A stretch of DNA of 64,000 nt from DATLGB01 sp963724135. Its GTDB lineage: Bacteria > Actinomycetota > Thermoleophilia > Solirubrobacterales > Solirubrobacteraceae. Below are positions 17,274-25,800 of this stretch, one piece after another. Position 1 is the first letter of the stretch. Every line of letters begins with the position of its first letter. The notes beneath the pieces are model-generated. The model did not search any database. It saw nothing but the letters and a program-made list of their open reading frames with translations, and was not told the origin of the DNA. Where the stretch lies: positions 545,795 to 609,794 of the forward strand of contig CAVRTA010000005.1 in the NCBI GenBank assembly GCA_963724135.1, in the 5' to 3' direction. The position numbers were made by a program, and so were the translations under genes.

Positions 17274-18610
17274 GCCTCGTCGGGCCCGAGCCGTTCCCAT
17301 CGAGCCCTCTCAAGCAGATGGCGATCGACTGGCGCGCCGAGCGCCGGGGGCGCGGTGTGCGCTGGCCGCCCGGCGACAACCGCTTCAACCCACTGCGCAC
17401 GCACCAGCTCGCGGTCGACCCTCTGGGACTGCTGCTCGACAGCTACGAGCGCCACGGGCCGGTCTTCTCGCTGCGGATCCTGACCTCGAAGAACCTCTTC
17501 ATGCTCGGGCCCGAGGCCAACCACTTCATCCTCGTCTCGAACATGCAGGACTTCCAGTGGCGCGAGGGCGGCTTCGGGCAGCTCATCCCGCTGCTCGGCG
17601 ACGGGATGCTGACGATCGACGGCGAGTTCCACCGGCGCTCGCGGCGGATCATGCTGCCGTCGTTTCACCGTGAGTCGATCGAGCGGATGACGGCCACGAT
17701 GGCGGCCGAGGCCGACGCGGCGATCGGCGCCTGGCGCGACGGCGAGCGCATCGACCTGTACGGCTGGGCGCGCCGGCTCGCGCTGCGCATCGCGATGCGG
17801 GCGCTGTTCGGCTTCGACGGCGACGACCGGGCGGCGGCGCGCGACTTCGAGGTCGCTCTGGGCTTCTACGGGCACGACTACGTTATCCAGACGCTGCGCG
17901 GGCCCCGCACGCCGTGGGCGCGCATGCAGGCCGCGCGGCGGCGGCTCGACGCCGCGATCTACGGCGAGATCTCGCGGCGCCGGCGGACCGGGGAGCGCGG
18001 GCTCGACGTGCTGTCGCTGCTCCTGGATGCCAGCGACGAGGACGGCACCGGGCTCTCGGACCGTCACATCCGCGACCAGGTCATGACCCTGCTGTTCGCC
18101 GGGCACGACACGACCACGGCGACGATCGCCTTCATGTTCTACGAGCTCGACCGCAACCCCGAGGAGTACACGCAGCTGGTCGACGACCCCGAGCGCCTCG
18201 AGCTCGTGCTCGACGAGACGCTGCGCCTGTACCCGCCGGCGTGGATCGGCCCGCGGCGCACGGTCAATGCAATCGAGTTCGGCGGCTACACGCTGCCGGC
18301 CGACATGCCGGTCGCCTACTCCTCGTGGGCGTCGCACCGCCTCCCTCACGTCTTCCCGGAGCCGCACGCCTTCCGCCCGGACCGGATGCGCGACAAGGCC
18401 TCCTTCGAGCGCGGCGCCTACGTCCCGTTCGGCGCCGGCTCGCGCATCTGCCTCGGCATGCGCTTCGGCCAGGCCGAGATCCGCGTCATCGCGCGCCGCA
18501 TCCTCGAGCAGTGGCGCCTGCGCGTCGAGCCGGGCTTCGAGCTCGAGATCCGCCAGACGCCGACGCTCGGGCCGCGGCGCGGCCTGCCGATGACGATCTC
18601 GCGTGTCTGA
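17270..18610 (+). CDS. Cytochrome P450
   Basis: 446 residues. The I-helix oxygen-binding motif AGHDTTT starts at 277, the K-helix ExxR is ETLR (316-319), and the heme-binding loop FGAGSRICLG has the ligand Cys394. No membrane anchor, so it is soluble and needs separate ferredoxin and reductase partners, none of which is adjacent. The WGSxxHR-like stretch SSWASHRLPHVFPEPHAFRPDRM is typical of long-chain or sterol-type actinobacterial P450s; the substrate is unknown. GTG 17270 overlaps the previous stop. Confidence 0.93.
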   Translation: MSLVGPEPFPSSPLKQMAIDWRAERRGRGVRWPPGDNRFNPLRTHQLAVDPLGLLLDSYERHGPVFSLRILTSKNLFMLGPEANHFILVSNMQDFQWREGGFGQLIPLLGDGMLTIDGEFHRRSRRIMLPSFHRESIERMTATMAAEADAAIGAWRDGERIDLYGWARRLALRIAMRALFGFDGDDRAAARDFEVALGFYGHDYVIQTLRGPRTPWARMQAARRRLDAAIYGEISRRRRTGERGLDVLSLLLDASDEDGTGLSDRHIRDQVMTLLFAGHDTTTATIAFMFYELDRNPEEYTQLVDDPERLELVLDETLRLYPPAWIGPRRTVNAIEFGGYTLPADMPVAYSSWASHRLPHVFPEPHAFRPDRMRDKASFERGAYVPFGAGSRICLGMRFGQAEIRVIARRILEQWRLRVEPGFELEIRQTPTLGPRRGLPMTISRV

Positions 18611-18631
18611 CCACGTCCGCGAGACACGGTC

Positions 18632-18674
18632 TGTGTCGCCTTGTTGTCGCTATAGCGACCACTGCGCGACTCGG
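18632..18674 (+). repeat. Copy A of a ~43-bp intergenic repeat with palindrome
   Basis: About 43 bp shared with 19909-19950 (TGTGTCGCCT, then TATAGCGACCA, then CGCGACTC), with few mismatches. It contains the perfect palindrome GTCGCTATAGCGAC (18646-18659). It lies between the convergent P450 and phosphatase-like genes. Function unknown. Confidence 0.6.
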
Positions 18675-18709
18675 AAAGCGGTCACAGGGTCCAGCCCACA
18701 CGGGCCTGC

Positions 18710-19162
18710 CTAGCCATCGCTGTCAGACAGCTCGCGCAGACCCTGCTCGACCCAGACCCGGCATTCGACACTGTCCGTGAACGGCGCGCCCTCGCTCTCC
18801 GCCCGCGCCAGCACCTGTTCGGCCGACTCGCCCGAATGGAGACCCTCGTACAGGTAGACCAGCGCCGACGAGCGCGGCCCTCTGCGGCAGGTGACGAGCG
18901 TCGGACGCGGCAGTCCGTCCAGCGCCGCGAGCTGGCGGCGGGCGAGATCCATGTCCAGGACCCGCGGCGGATCCGACACGACGTTGGCCGAAACCTCTAC
19001 GGCGGCTTCCACATCGGCGTACGACATGCCACCTTCCATCGCCGCGAACTCCTCACCGCATAGGTACAACCACGATGCGGCGCCGTGCTCGCGGGCGAGC
19101 CCGGCAGGATCCGAGATCGGTGCGGTGTTGTACGCGAGCTCGGCGTGAGGTGGGCGTGCCAT
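18710..19162 (-). CDS. Small protein-tyrosine-phosphatase-like protein
   Basis: 150 residues with a Cx5R phosphatase-loop motif (TCRRGPRSSALVYLY: C-R-R-G-P-R-S) placed after PTLV, as in dual-specificity/DUF442-type phosphatases. An upstream SYADVEAAVEVSANVVSDPPRVLDMD may carry the general acid. Role unknown; it could dephosphorylate a small molecule or protein. It is monocistronic as far as can be seen, ATG start at 19162, and converges on the P450. Confidence 0.6.
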   Translation of the reverse strand: MARPPHAELAYNTAPISDPAGLAREHGAASWLYLCGEEFAAMEGGMSYADVEAAVEVSANVVSDPPRVLDMDLARRQLAALDGLPRPTLVTCRRGPRSSALVYLYEGLHSGESAEQVLARAESEGAPFTDSVECRVWVEQGLRELSDSDG

Positions 19163-19224
19163 GCCGGCGACACTACTCCTGCGACGCGCCGGTCACGACG
19201 CTGATGCGCGCCCGATCCGCCCGG

Positions 19225-19698
19225 CTAAACGACGGTTACGCGGTAGGCGACGGCGAGCGGGAGCCTCGCGACGGCGACGACGGTCACGAACAGCTTCGAG
19301 CCGCCGTCGGGATGCTCGCCGAGGGCCGCCCCGACCTCGAGGATCATGAAGCTCCCGCCGTTGCTGGCGACCAGCCCGCCCTGCACCGCGGCGGTCGCCT
19401 GCATCTGCACATCGCTGGTCTCGTAGGTGTGGCTGTCGGGCAACCAGAACGGCGCCTCGATACGCGCGCCCGGTCCGGAGCGGGCGTTGTCGCCGATGAG
19501 CTGGGGCCGGCCGCCGTACCAAACGGTTCCGGCGTAATCCGTGCGCCGTCGCTGGGCACCGGTCGGGTCCGCCACCGAGGTGTCGATCCGTTGTGCCGGG
19601 ATGACAGTGACCTCGCTGACCTCGATGGGCCGCGCATCCTTGACGTCACTGAAGAACCCCACGCCCGCGAAGCTAGAGATCAGCGCGCTCGAACGCAA
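19225..19698 (-). CDS. Hypothetical protein
   Basis: 157 residues, not recognised. It has the local codon bias, a plausible mix of beta-strand segments (GTVWYGGRPQLIGD, APFWLPDSHTYETSDVQM) and a very hydrophobic end (LFVTVVAVARLPLAVAYRVTVV), which could be a buried strand or a membrane segment. No signal peptide. It stands alone between the phosphatase-like gene and the IS region, where transferred or decayed genes are likely. Confidence 0.45.
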   Translation of the reverse strand: MRSSALISSFAGVGFFSDVKDARPIEVSEVTVIPAQRIDTSVADPTGAQRRRTDYAGTVWYGGRPQLIGDNARSGPGARIEAPFWLPDSHTYETSDVQMQATAAVQGGLVASNGGSFMILEVGAALGEHPDGGSKLFVTVVAVARLPLAVAYRVTVV

Positions 19699-19761
19699 AC
19701 CGCGGGCCTCGATGACGCCGGTGACGCTTTCGAGACTCGCTCGCCAGACCTTGAGCCGCCG

Positions 19762-19824
19762 GGAGCGGAAGGGTTCCCTCGCTCGGGGGACCGAGCCCTA
19801 ATTCCGAGGAAACCCTCCCGCTCC
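19762..19824 (+). repeat. 63-bp imperfect palindrome, inverted partner of 22510-22576
   Basis: Begins GGAGCGG and ends CCGCTCC and can fold into a long hairpin (CCCTCGCTCGG, then CCGAGG). It is nearly identical to the reverse complement of 22510-22576, with a 4-bp gap and a few mismatches. The two copies enclose the IS remnant and the broken TolB-like gene. A bidirectional terminator or a REP-like mobile repeat is possible. Confidence 0.7.
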
Positions 19825-19908
19825 TATTCAGCTCGCGCCCACGTGACACGTCGGCGGCTGGGCGCTACTTCTTTCATGCGATCGCGACAGCCCGGCGCCC
19901 CAACCGGG

Positions 19909-19950
19909 TGTGTCGCCTAATGGTCGATATAGCGACCAGTTCGCGACTCA
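19909..19950 (+). repeat. Copy B of the TATAGCGACC repeat, abutting the IS left end
   Basis: Matches 18632-18674. It contains the near-palindrome TGGTCGATATAGCGACCA (19921-19938) and ends exactly where the IS left inverted repeat begins, so the IS seems to have inserted at or beside this repeat. Confidence 0.6.
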
Positions 19951-20826
19951 GATTGGACTTCCCCGCGGAAGCAGTGAGAGATTTAATGTGGTTGGTCGAG
20001 AAGATCAAGGACATCTGGGCGACCAACCGCAAGGTCTACGGGGCGCCGCGGATCCACTCCGAACTGCGTTTCGCCGAGGGCATCAAGGTCGGCCGCAAGC
20101 GCGTCGAGCGGTTGATGCGCCACGCCGGCATCTCAGGCTTGGTGCCGCGCAAGCGCGGCAAGACGACGATTCGGGTGCCCGGCGTCCGGGTTGCCGACGA
20201 CCTCGTCGAGCGGCGCTTTCGGCCCGAGCAGCCCAACGTCCTCTGGATCGCCGACATCACCTACCTCCGGACCTGGGAGGGCTGGCTCTATCTCGCCGCC
20301 GTCCAGGACGCCTTCAGCCGCCGCATCGTCGGCTGGTGCGATGGCCGATCACATGCGCGCCGAGCTCGTCGTCGACGCGCTCAATATGGCCGTTGCGCGG
20401 CGCCGGCCGCAGCCCGGGCTGGTCTTTCACTCAGACCAGGGATCGCAGTTCGTGGCGCTGGGCTTCGGTCAGGCCTGCCGCGACGTCGGCATCGCCCAAT
20501 CGATGGGCTCGAAGGGCTGCGCCTACGACAACGCCGTCGCCGAGAGCTTCTTCGCGACGCTCAAAAAGGAACTTGTCCACCGCTCGAGCTGGCCGACGCG
20601 GCGCGAGCTCACCAGCGAGGTCTTCGAGTACATCGAGGCCTTCTACAACCCGCGGCGCCGCCACTCCACGCTCGGGATGCTCTCGCCCGTCGACTACGAG
20701 AACAGAACTCTCGGTGACTCACCTTCTGATCTTGCCGGCTTCGCCGGCATCCCCATCAAATGAAGATCAGAGAGAAGATGCCCCCGAAAGCTCAACCGTG
20801 TCCGGCGAACCGGGGGAAGTCCAATC
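19951..20826 (+). mobile_element. IS3-family remnant, internally deleted
   Basis: Bounded by a perfect 14-bp inverted repeat: GATTGGACTTCCCC at 19951-19964 and its reverse complement at 20813-20826. Between them lies only the C-terminal part of an orfB transposase; orfA and the orfB 5' end are missing, so the left end was joined to the middle of orfB by deletion. No convincing target-site duplication is seen. With one frameshift in addition it cannot move by itself. Confidence 0.75.
19986..20763 (+). pseudogene. IS3-type transposase orfB fragment, truncated and frameshifted
   Basis: The rve integrase core is visible: first Asp in WIADITYLRTWEGW, second Asp in VFHSDQGSQF, Glu in AVAESFFATLKKEL, and the usual end HSTLGMLSPVDYEN. 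The HTH-21 segment NRKVYGAPRIHSELR precedes the core. Residues before LVEKIKD are lost. Near 20336-20340 one extra base breaks the frame: without it the protein reads GWSMADHM, the usual IS3 sequence. It belongs to an immobile IS copy. Confidence 0.8.
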
Positions 20827-20930
20827 GGATGCGCGACCTGGTCGGGCGCGACGGTTTCGTGGCGCTCGTCCCGTTGGTGTCGCAGATCCTCGGATTTCGA
20901 GTTCGGGGCACAGTGAACCGGGGCTATCCC

Positions 20931-22339
20931 ATGCAGGTCCGAGTCCTTTCCAGCAGACGGGGAGGCGCAGGTGCTTTGATCGCGATTGCCGCGTCTGCTG
21001 TCGTCGTCCTGCTCGCCGCCCCGATGGGCGCTTCGGCGACCCTGCCTGGCAGCAACGGGTTGGTCTGGGGGTTCAATGCGGTCTTTCCCCAGCAGTATTC
21101 GACGTACGATCTGGCGACCGGAGCCGCCCGCCCCACGGGCATCAAGCAAGGGCCAGAGCGCGGGGGGGTGTCGTTCTCGGGCGATGCGTCGCTCGTCGCG
21201 TTCGAGTCCGGTGCTTCCCCGGCGCCCCACATCTCGGTGCTTCGGATGACCGGGGGTGTGCCGGTTGACCTGACCCCTGGACCGGATGGGGCCCACTCAC
21301 CGAGCTTCTGCGGCGATGGCACGATCGTCTTCGTAAAGGGGAAGACAGACGGGATGAGTAAGCAGGAGCTGTGGGTGGTGAGTTCGGCCGGGGGTCCGGC
21401 GCGGCAGCTCACCTCAGGCAGCCAGGATGCGTTCCCGTCGTGCTCGCAGGACGGCACCGTCGTCTTCGTGCGCGACAACCAGATCTGGAAGACAAACGTC
21501 GGCGGCGGGACTCCCAGCAAGCTCGCCAACGGGGGCCAGCCTGATATCTCGCCCGACGGGACCAGCGTCGTGTTCCTCAAGTCCGAGGAGTCCCCCTACG
21601 CACTACCAGGCGCACCACCATCAGGGCAGTCGGTTCTCGCGACCATGCCGATCGGTGGCGGCACGCCGCAAACAGTCTCCGGCGTCGGAAGCGCCACACC
21701 CGGCGCCCGCGTCAACGTCAACGCCCCGTCGTGGTCTCCCGACGGCAGCAGCTGATCTACAAGCGCTTCTACGACGGCCCGTCTGGCCCGACCGCCTCCG
21801 TCATCACCCTGGATATCGCTTCGGGCACCGAGACCCTCCTGCCCTCCAAGGTTTTTGCCATCTACCCAGCGTGGTCTCCGTCGCAACTGACACCGATGGC
21901 CACGCAGGCGCCGACAGGCCCTGTGCCGACCCCGACCCCGACCCCGGGGCCCACGCAGCCCAGCCAGGCCACGGTGCTGGCGGCGCTCAAGAGCGTCGGC
22001 CAGCCCCTCAAGGGCACAACTGTCGCCAAGCTGCTGGCCAAGGGTGTCGCCGTCGTGACCTTCAACGCGCCCAGCGCGGGCACGCTGACCGTGAAGTGGT
22101 CGGCCGGGGGCCAGGCGAGCGCGTCTGCGGCCAAGAGCAAGCCGATCGCGACCGCCAGCAAGACCATCGCCGCTGCGGGCGCGACCAAGATCAAGATCAA
22201 GCTCACCAAAGCCGGCAAGAAAGCACTCCGACAGGCCAAGCGCGCAAAGCGCGCCCTCAAGGTCACAAGCAAGGCCGGATTCACGCCTGCTGGCGGAACG
22301 AAGACCAACGCGACCAACCGGTTCAAGATCCGTAACTGA
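20931..22339 (+). pseudogene. Secreted TolB/WD40-like beta-propeller protein, frameshifted
   Basis: ATG 20931 gives a signal peptide (ALIAIAASAVVVLLAAPMGASA) followed by TolB-type propeller blades (SFSGDASLVAFES, ELWVVSSAGGPARQLTSGSQ, QPDISPDGTSVVFLKS, PSWSPDGSS). The first frame ends in TGA at 21753. The fold continues in another frame (LIYKRFYDG ... FAIYPAWSP), so a base appears to be missing near 21745-21752; this is the opposite sense to the other frame breaks in the window. The C-terminus is a Pro/Thr linker (PTPTPTPGPTQ) and a Lys/Ala-rich domain. Possibly a surface protein; function unknown. Confidence 0.7.
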
Positions 22340-22509
22340 CCGCGCAAGCCAAGATCGCCGGCTGCCGCTTTCCCCTGGAGGCGACAGCCGGGCGGTGTGA
22401 GCAGTTACAGGGGCGATACCCCCACTAGCTGCTCAAGCCGCGCGCTTGCGCTCCCGCCTGAAGGCAGCGGCGCCCAGCCGACGACCTGTCACCCGCGCGA
22501 GAGCGACCA

Positions 22510-22576
22510 GGAGCGGCGGGGTTTCCTCGCTCGGAATCAGGGCTCGGTCCCCCGAGCGAGGGAACCCTGCCGCTCC
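22510..22576 (-). repeat. 67-bp imperfect palindrome, inverted partner of 19762-19824
   Basis: GGAGCGG ... CCGCTCC with internal CCTCGCTCGG / CCGAGCGAGG arms. It is the near-identical inverted copy of the repeat upstream of the IS. It sits between the end of the TolB-like gene and the end of the SMP-30-like gene, where a bidirectional terminator would be expected. Confidence 0.7.
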
Positions 22577-22606
22577 CAGCGGCTTCAGGGTTCAAAAGCC
22601 AAACCG

Positions 22607-23752
22607 CTAGCGAGCGCGCTTCGGGATGAACTCGCGCAACCCGCGCTCGCCGGCCTCGACGTCGAGGATCGCCTGGTTGGCCGCCGACCCGTTGACGTAG
22701 GACTGGTTGGCGACCATCAGGCGCGTGCCCAGGAACGCGACGCTCGACGGGTTGTCGAACAGCGGCGAGCTGGCGCGGGCCTGCTCGGTGCCGTCCTCGT
22801 TGACGACTGCGAGCTCGTCGGCCAGCAGGAGCGAGATGTAGATGCGCCCGGACCGGGCGATGGCGAAGCCGTCGGGGCCGTCGAACGGCTGGCTCTCCCA
22901 CAGCGGCTTGATCGGGCCGGGCCTGCCGTCGGGGCCGATCGGGATCGTCACCATGCGGCCGGCGGTCGGGTTGCCCGCGCCGAGGCCGGCCTGTGACTGC
23001 ATGGCGACGACGAGCGTCCTGCGGTCGGCGGCGAGGCGGATGCCGGTGAGGCCGAAGGGCCCGCCGTCGAGCGCGGCGTCCCTGACCCAGACCTCCGGCT
23101 TGCCGCCCTTCGGAGGCACGCGCCAGATCGTCGCGCCCTCGTAGTCGGTCACGTACAGCGAGCCGTCGCGCCCCCAGGCGGCGAAGTTCGGGATGGCGCC
23201 CGCGGGGAAGCGCGCGTAGACCTTCTGGCGACCGCTGTTGCGGTGCAGGCGGATCACGCGCGGGGGCGACTTGTCGAGCAGCATCAGCCGCCGCCTGGCG
23301 TCCATCGTGACCACCTGCACGCCGTGGTCGTCTGACAGGTTCTGCCCGCGGACCGTCCACGAGCGCAGCAGCACGCCCTCGCTCGAATACTCGAGGACCC
23401 GCGAGGGCACCGAGTCACCGGACGGGTTGGTGTACGTGCCCTCGTAGACGCGCTGGTTGGGGCCGACGTACGCCTGGGCCGGGAAGCCGGGGCGCGGGAT
23501 CAGGGCGAAGACGCGCGTGTCGAAGCGCTCGCGCGCCTCGGCCATCGCGGGCACGGCGGCGAGCACCGCGAGTACGAGTGCGACGCGCTCAGTGGTTCGT
23601 CTCGTGATTCCGCGCCTGGAATCCGGGTTGCCGGCGCCGGCTGGCAAGGACGCAGGAGTCGTGGTGTGGCAGCGCCACACGAGACTCCGAGGACGCAGCC
23701 AGCCGGTGATCGGCGGCCTGGATTTCTGGTGGGGGATCGCGAGACGGGCCAC
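22607..23752 (-). CDS. Secreted SMP-30/gluconolactonase-like beta-propeller protein
   Basis: The mature part shows six-bladed propeller repeats (RRLMLLDKSPPRVIRLH, FAAWGRDGSLYVTDYEGATIWRVP, FDGPDGFAIARSGRIYISLLLADELAVV). A signal peptide core (VALVLAVLAAVPAMAEA) lies unusually far from the only good start, GTG 23752. The 70-bp structured element at 23638-23707 falls inside the reading frame between them. The true start is therefore doubtful; TTG 23648 is a candidate that would leave the element mostly upstream. No catalytic residues could be assigned. It follows the amine oxidase stop directly and may be cotranscribed with it. Confidence 0.65.
   Translation of the reverse strand: MARLAIPHQKSRPPITGWLRPRSLVWRCHTTTPASLPAGAGNPDSRRGITRRTTERVALVLAVLAAVPAMAEARERFDTRVFALIPRPGFPAQAYVGPNQRVYEGTYTNPSGDSVPSRVLEYSSEGVLLRSWTVRGQNLSDDHGVQVVTMDARRRLMLLDKSPPRVIRLHRNSGRQKVYARFPAGAIPNFAAWGRDGSLYVTDYEGATIWRVPPKGGKPEVWVRDAALDGGPFGLTGIRLAADRRTLVVAMQSQAGLGAGNPTAGRMVTIPIGPDGRPGPIKPLWESQPFDGPDGFAIARSGRIYISLLLADELAVVNEDGTEQARASSPLFDNPSSVAFLGTRLMVANQSYVNGSAANQAILDVEAGERGLREFIPKRAR
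23638..23707. other. Structured palindromic element, copy 1 (possible RNA motif)
   Basis: Outer stem of 9 bp (23638-23646 with 23699-23707), then a symmetric 9x9 internal loop (AAGGACGCA at 23647 and GAGGACGCA at 23690), then a 6-bp stem, and a 7-bp stem closed by three bases (GTGTGGC/GCCACAC). The same plan and loop sequences occur at 45803-45874 with compensatory base changes in the stems. The strand used is unclear: flanking genes are on minus, while wobble pairs in the second copy favour plus. Confidence 0.5.
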
Positions 23753-25224
23753 TACCCAAGGATCTCGGCCGCCGCTCGCTCGCCGGAGCGCACCGCGCCG
23801 TCCATGTAGCCGTTCCAGTACGTCGAGGTCTCGGTGCCGGCCCAGTGGATGCGGCCGACGGGCTGGCGGATCTGGTCACCGTAGGCCAGCATCGTCCCGG
23901 GCCCGTAGATGCCGACCGGGCAGCCGCGCGACCACTTGTCGTCCGTCCAGGCGGTGATGAAGAAGTCCTTCGGGCTCTTGGCCTCGTCGCCGAAGAAGGT
24001 CGCGTACTCGCCGAGCACCGTGGTGCGCTGGTCGGTCTTCGACAGGCGCTTGAACGCCCGCGCCTTGTCGCCGCCGATGAAGCCGAACACGACGCCGGGC
24101 GACCCGTCCGGGGGCGAGTCGTCGAAGGTCGCGGTCACGAACGTCTCCGGACACAGCGCCTGGCCGGTGAGCCCCCTGTCGCGCCAGAACGGCTTGTCGT
24201 AGACGGCGGCGACCTTGATCAGGCTGCCCTGCGGAACGCGCTGCATCAGCGCGTCGCGGCTCTGCGGGAGGTTCGGCGTGTAGTCGATGCGGCCGGCAAG
24301 GGTGGGAGGGATGGCGACGATCACGCGCTTGGCGGTGACCGTGAGGCGGTCCGACACGACGCGTACGCCGTGGCGCGACTGCTGGATGCGCCGCACCGGT
24401 GAGCGCAGCACGACGCGGCGGGCGAGATCACGGGCCATCTTGTCGGTGAGCGCGCCGGTGCCGCCGAAGAAGCGCCACATCTGGCCGCCCTGACGGGTGT
24501 TGAAGTTGCGCTCGAAGGTCCCCGGGTTGGTCTCGTTGCCGGACGCGGCGATGTAGTACAGGACGAACAGCAGGCTCAGCTCGCGCGGCTCGGCGCCGAA
24601 GATCGGGCGTGTCGCGACCGGGACGAGCGCCCTGAACTGCGGCGTGGCGCTGTTGGCGTTGATGTAGGACTCGAGCGTCTGGCCGTCCCACTCGGCGGCG
24701 CTCGCGGCGGCCCACGGCGCGTCGACGGGCACCTCGCCCGCCTTCGTGTTCATGTCGGTCACGACCAGCGCGAGGTCGGGCAGGATCACCGGGTCAGGCG
24801 GAGCGGTGCCGGTCGGGCCGGTGTCGGCGTACTCCTGGCGGCTGCCGCCCGCGATGTAGACGTTGTTGCCGCTGTTGTAGGTCTCGAACTTGCCGATGCC
24901 GTGGTTCTTGGCGAGCTTGAGGACGCGGTCCTGCGTGGGTCCGACGAACGTGCCGCCGGCCTCGGACACCTTGCCGTCGCCGAGATCGTGGTTGAGGATG
25001 CGCCCGCCGACGCGGTCGCGCGCCTCGAGCACGATCACCGACTTGCCGGCGGCGACCAACTCGCGTGCAGCGGTGAGGCCGGCGAGCCCGGCCCCGACGA
25101 CCACGACGTCGGCCCTGCGCGTCCTGCGCCGCGAACGCCCGCGCTTCGCCGCGGCCGCGTCGGGGAGCGCGGCGGCCGCGGTCGCGGCGGCGGCGCCGGT
25201 GATGAGGTGGCGTCGGGTGGTCAT
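23752..25224 (-). CDS. Flavin monoamine oxidase, Tat-exported
   Basis: 490 residues. The N-terminus carries a twin-arginine-like signal (TTRRHLITGAAAATAAAA) and an Ala-rich h-region. The FAD Rossmann motif is VVVVGAGLAGLTAARELVAAG, and the GG motif is ARDRVGGRILNHDLG. The C-terminal GRIHWAGTETSTYWNGYMDGAVRSGERAA contacts the flavin. It oxidises an amine to an aldehyde with H2O2 release, probably outside the membrane. It overlaps the TetR stop by 4 bp, so the regulator probably controls its own operon including this gene. Confidence 0.9.
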   Translation of the reverse strand: MTTRRHLITGAAAATAAAALPDAAAAKRGRSRRRTRRADVVVVGAGLAGLTAARELVAAGKSVIVLEARDRVGGRILNHDLGDGKVSEAGGTFVGPTQDRVLKLAKNHGIGKFETYNSGNNVYIAGGSRQEYADTGPTGTAPPDPVILPDLALVVTDMNTKAGEVPVDAPWAAASAAEWDGQTLESYINANSATPQFRALVPVATRPIFGAEPRELSLLFVLYYIAASGNETNPGTFERNFNTRQGGQMWRFFGGTGALTDKMARDLARRVVLRSPVRRIQQSRHGVRVVSDRLTVTAKRVIVAIPPTLAGRIDYTPNLPQSRDALMQRVPQGSLIKVAAVYDKPFWRDRGLTGQALCPETFVTATFDDSPPDGSPGVVFGFIGGDKARAFKRLSKTDQRTTVLGEYATFFGDEAKSPKDFFITAWTDDKWSRGCPVGIYGPGTMLAYGDQIRQPVGRIHWAGTETSTYWNGYMDGAVRSGERAAAEILG

Positions 25225-25772
25225 AGCCGTTTCTCGATGTACGCGGTGAGCAGCAGCTTGGCTTCGTCGAGGGTGCCCGGATCTCCATCCGGATCAACCC
25301 GGAAGGCGTGGCGCAGGAGCGCGTCGGCCGCGGTGACGGCGACGAGCGCGACGTCCTGCGGCGCGCCCCAGCGCTGCGCGAGCGTCTCGGCGATGCGGTC
25401 GAGCGCGGGGCGGGTGACGTCGCGCAGCCGCTGCGTGCGCAGGCCGCCGAACCACATCGCGCGGAAGCCGGGCGCGGCGCGGAAGGCGCCCGCGAACGCG
25501 TCGATGGTCGCGCCGACGTCGCCGTCGAGGTCGTCGAGCACGTGCGCGAAGTCCTCGGCGTAGCGCAGCGCGAGCGCCTCGGCGATCGCGTCCCTGTCGG
25601 GGAACCACTGGTACAGCGAGCCGACCGAGATGCCGGCGGTCTCGGCGATGCGGGTCGTCGAAAGCGCCTGCGCGCCCTCGCTCGCGAGCAGGTGGTCGGC
25701 CGTGTCGAGCACGTGAGCGACGCGGCGGCGCGCGCGGTCCTGCTGGGGCGGTTTCCGGAGAACCTGAACCAT
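25221..25772 (-). CDS. TetR-family transcriptional regulator
   Basis: 183 residues. Helix-turn-helix in RRRVAHVLDTADHLLASEG and TTRIAETAGISVGSLYQWFPDRDAIAEAL; a C-terminal ligand domain follows. ATG 25772 is preferred because it is the last start before the operator and gives a normal N-terminal tail. It shares a 4-bp overlap with the amine oxidase and is divergent from the aldolase, with only 28 bp between starts, so it likely represses both directions. The ligand may be an amine or aldehyde, which is inference from the neighbour. Confidence 0.9.
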   Translation of the reverse strand: MVQVLRKPPQQDRARRRVAHVLDTADHLLASEGAQALSTTRIAETAGISVGSLYQWFPDRDAIAEALALRYAEDFAHVLDDLDGDVGATIDAFAGAFRAAPGFRAMWFGGLRTQRLRDVTRPALDRIAETLAQRWGAPQDVALVAVTAADALLRHAFRVDPDGDPGTLDEAKLLLTAYIEKRL

Positions 25773-25781
25773 TTTCACTTT

Positions 25782-25795
25782 CGATGGTACCATCG
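25782..25795. promoter_or_regulatory. Operator palindrome in TetR/aldolase divergent promoter
   Basis: CGATGGTACCATCG is a perfect 14-bp palindrome in the 28-bp gap between the TetR and aldolase starts. It contains TACCAT on both strands, a plausible -10 box placed about 8-11 nt from each ATG, so a bound TetR dimer would block both promoters. Confidence 0.6.
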
Positions 25796-25800
25796 CTCGA

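Noticed and set aside
20330..20345. Programmed frameshifting of the IS3 type at the transposase break
   Set aside because: IS3 frameshifting joins orfA and orfB upstream of the catalytic core, by -1; this break is inside the DDE domain and of the opposite sense.
19940..20835. Target-site duplication of the IS remnant
   Set aside because: The bases flanking the 14-bp ends (ctca on the left, ggat on the right) do not match.
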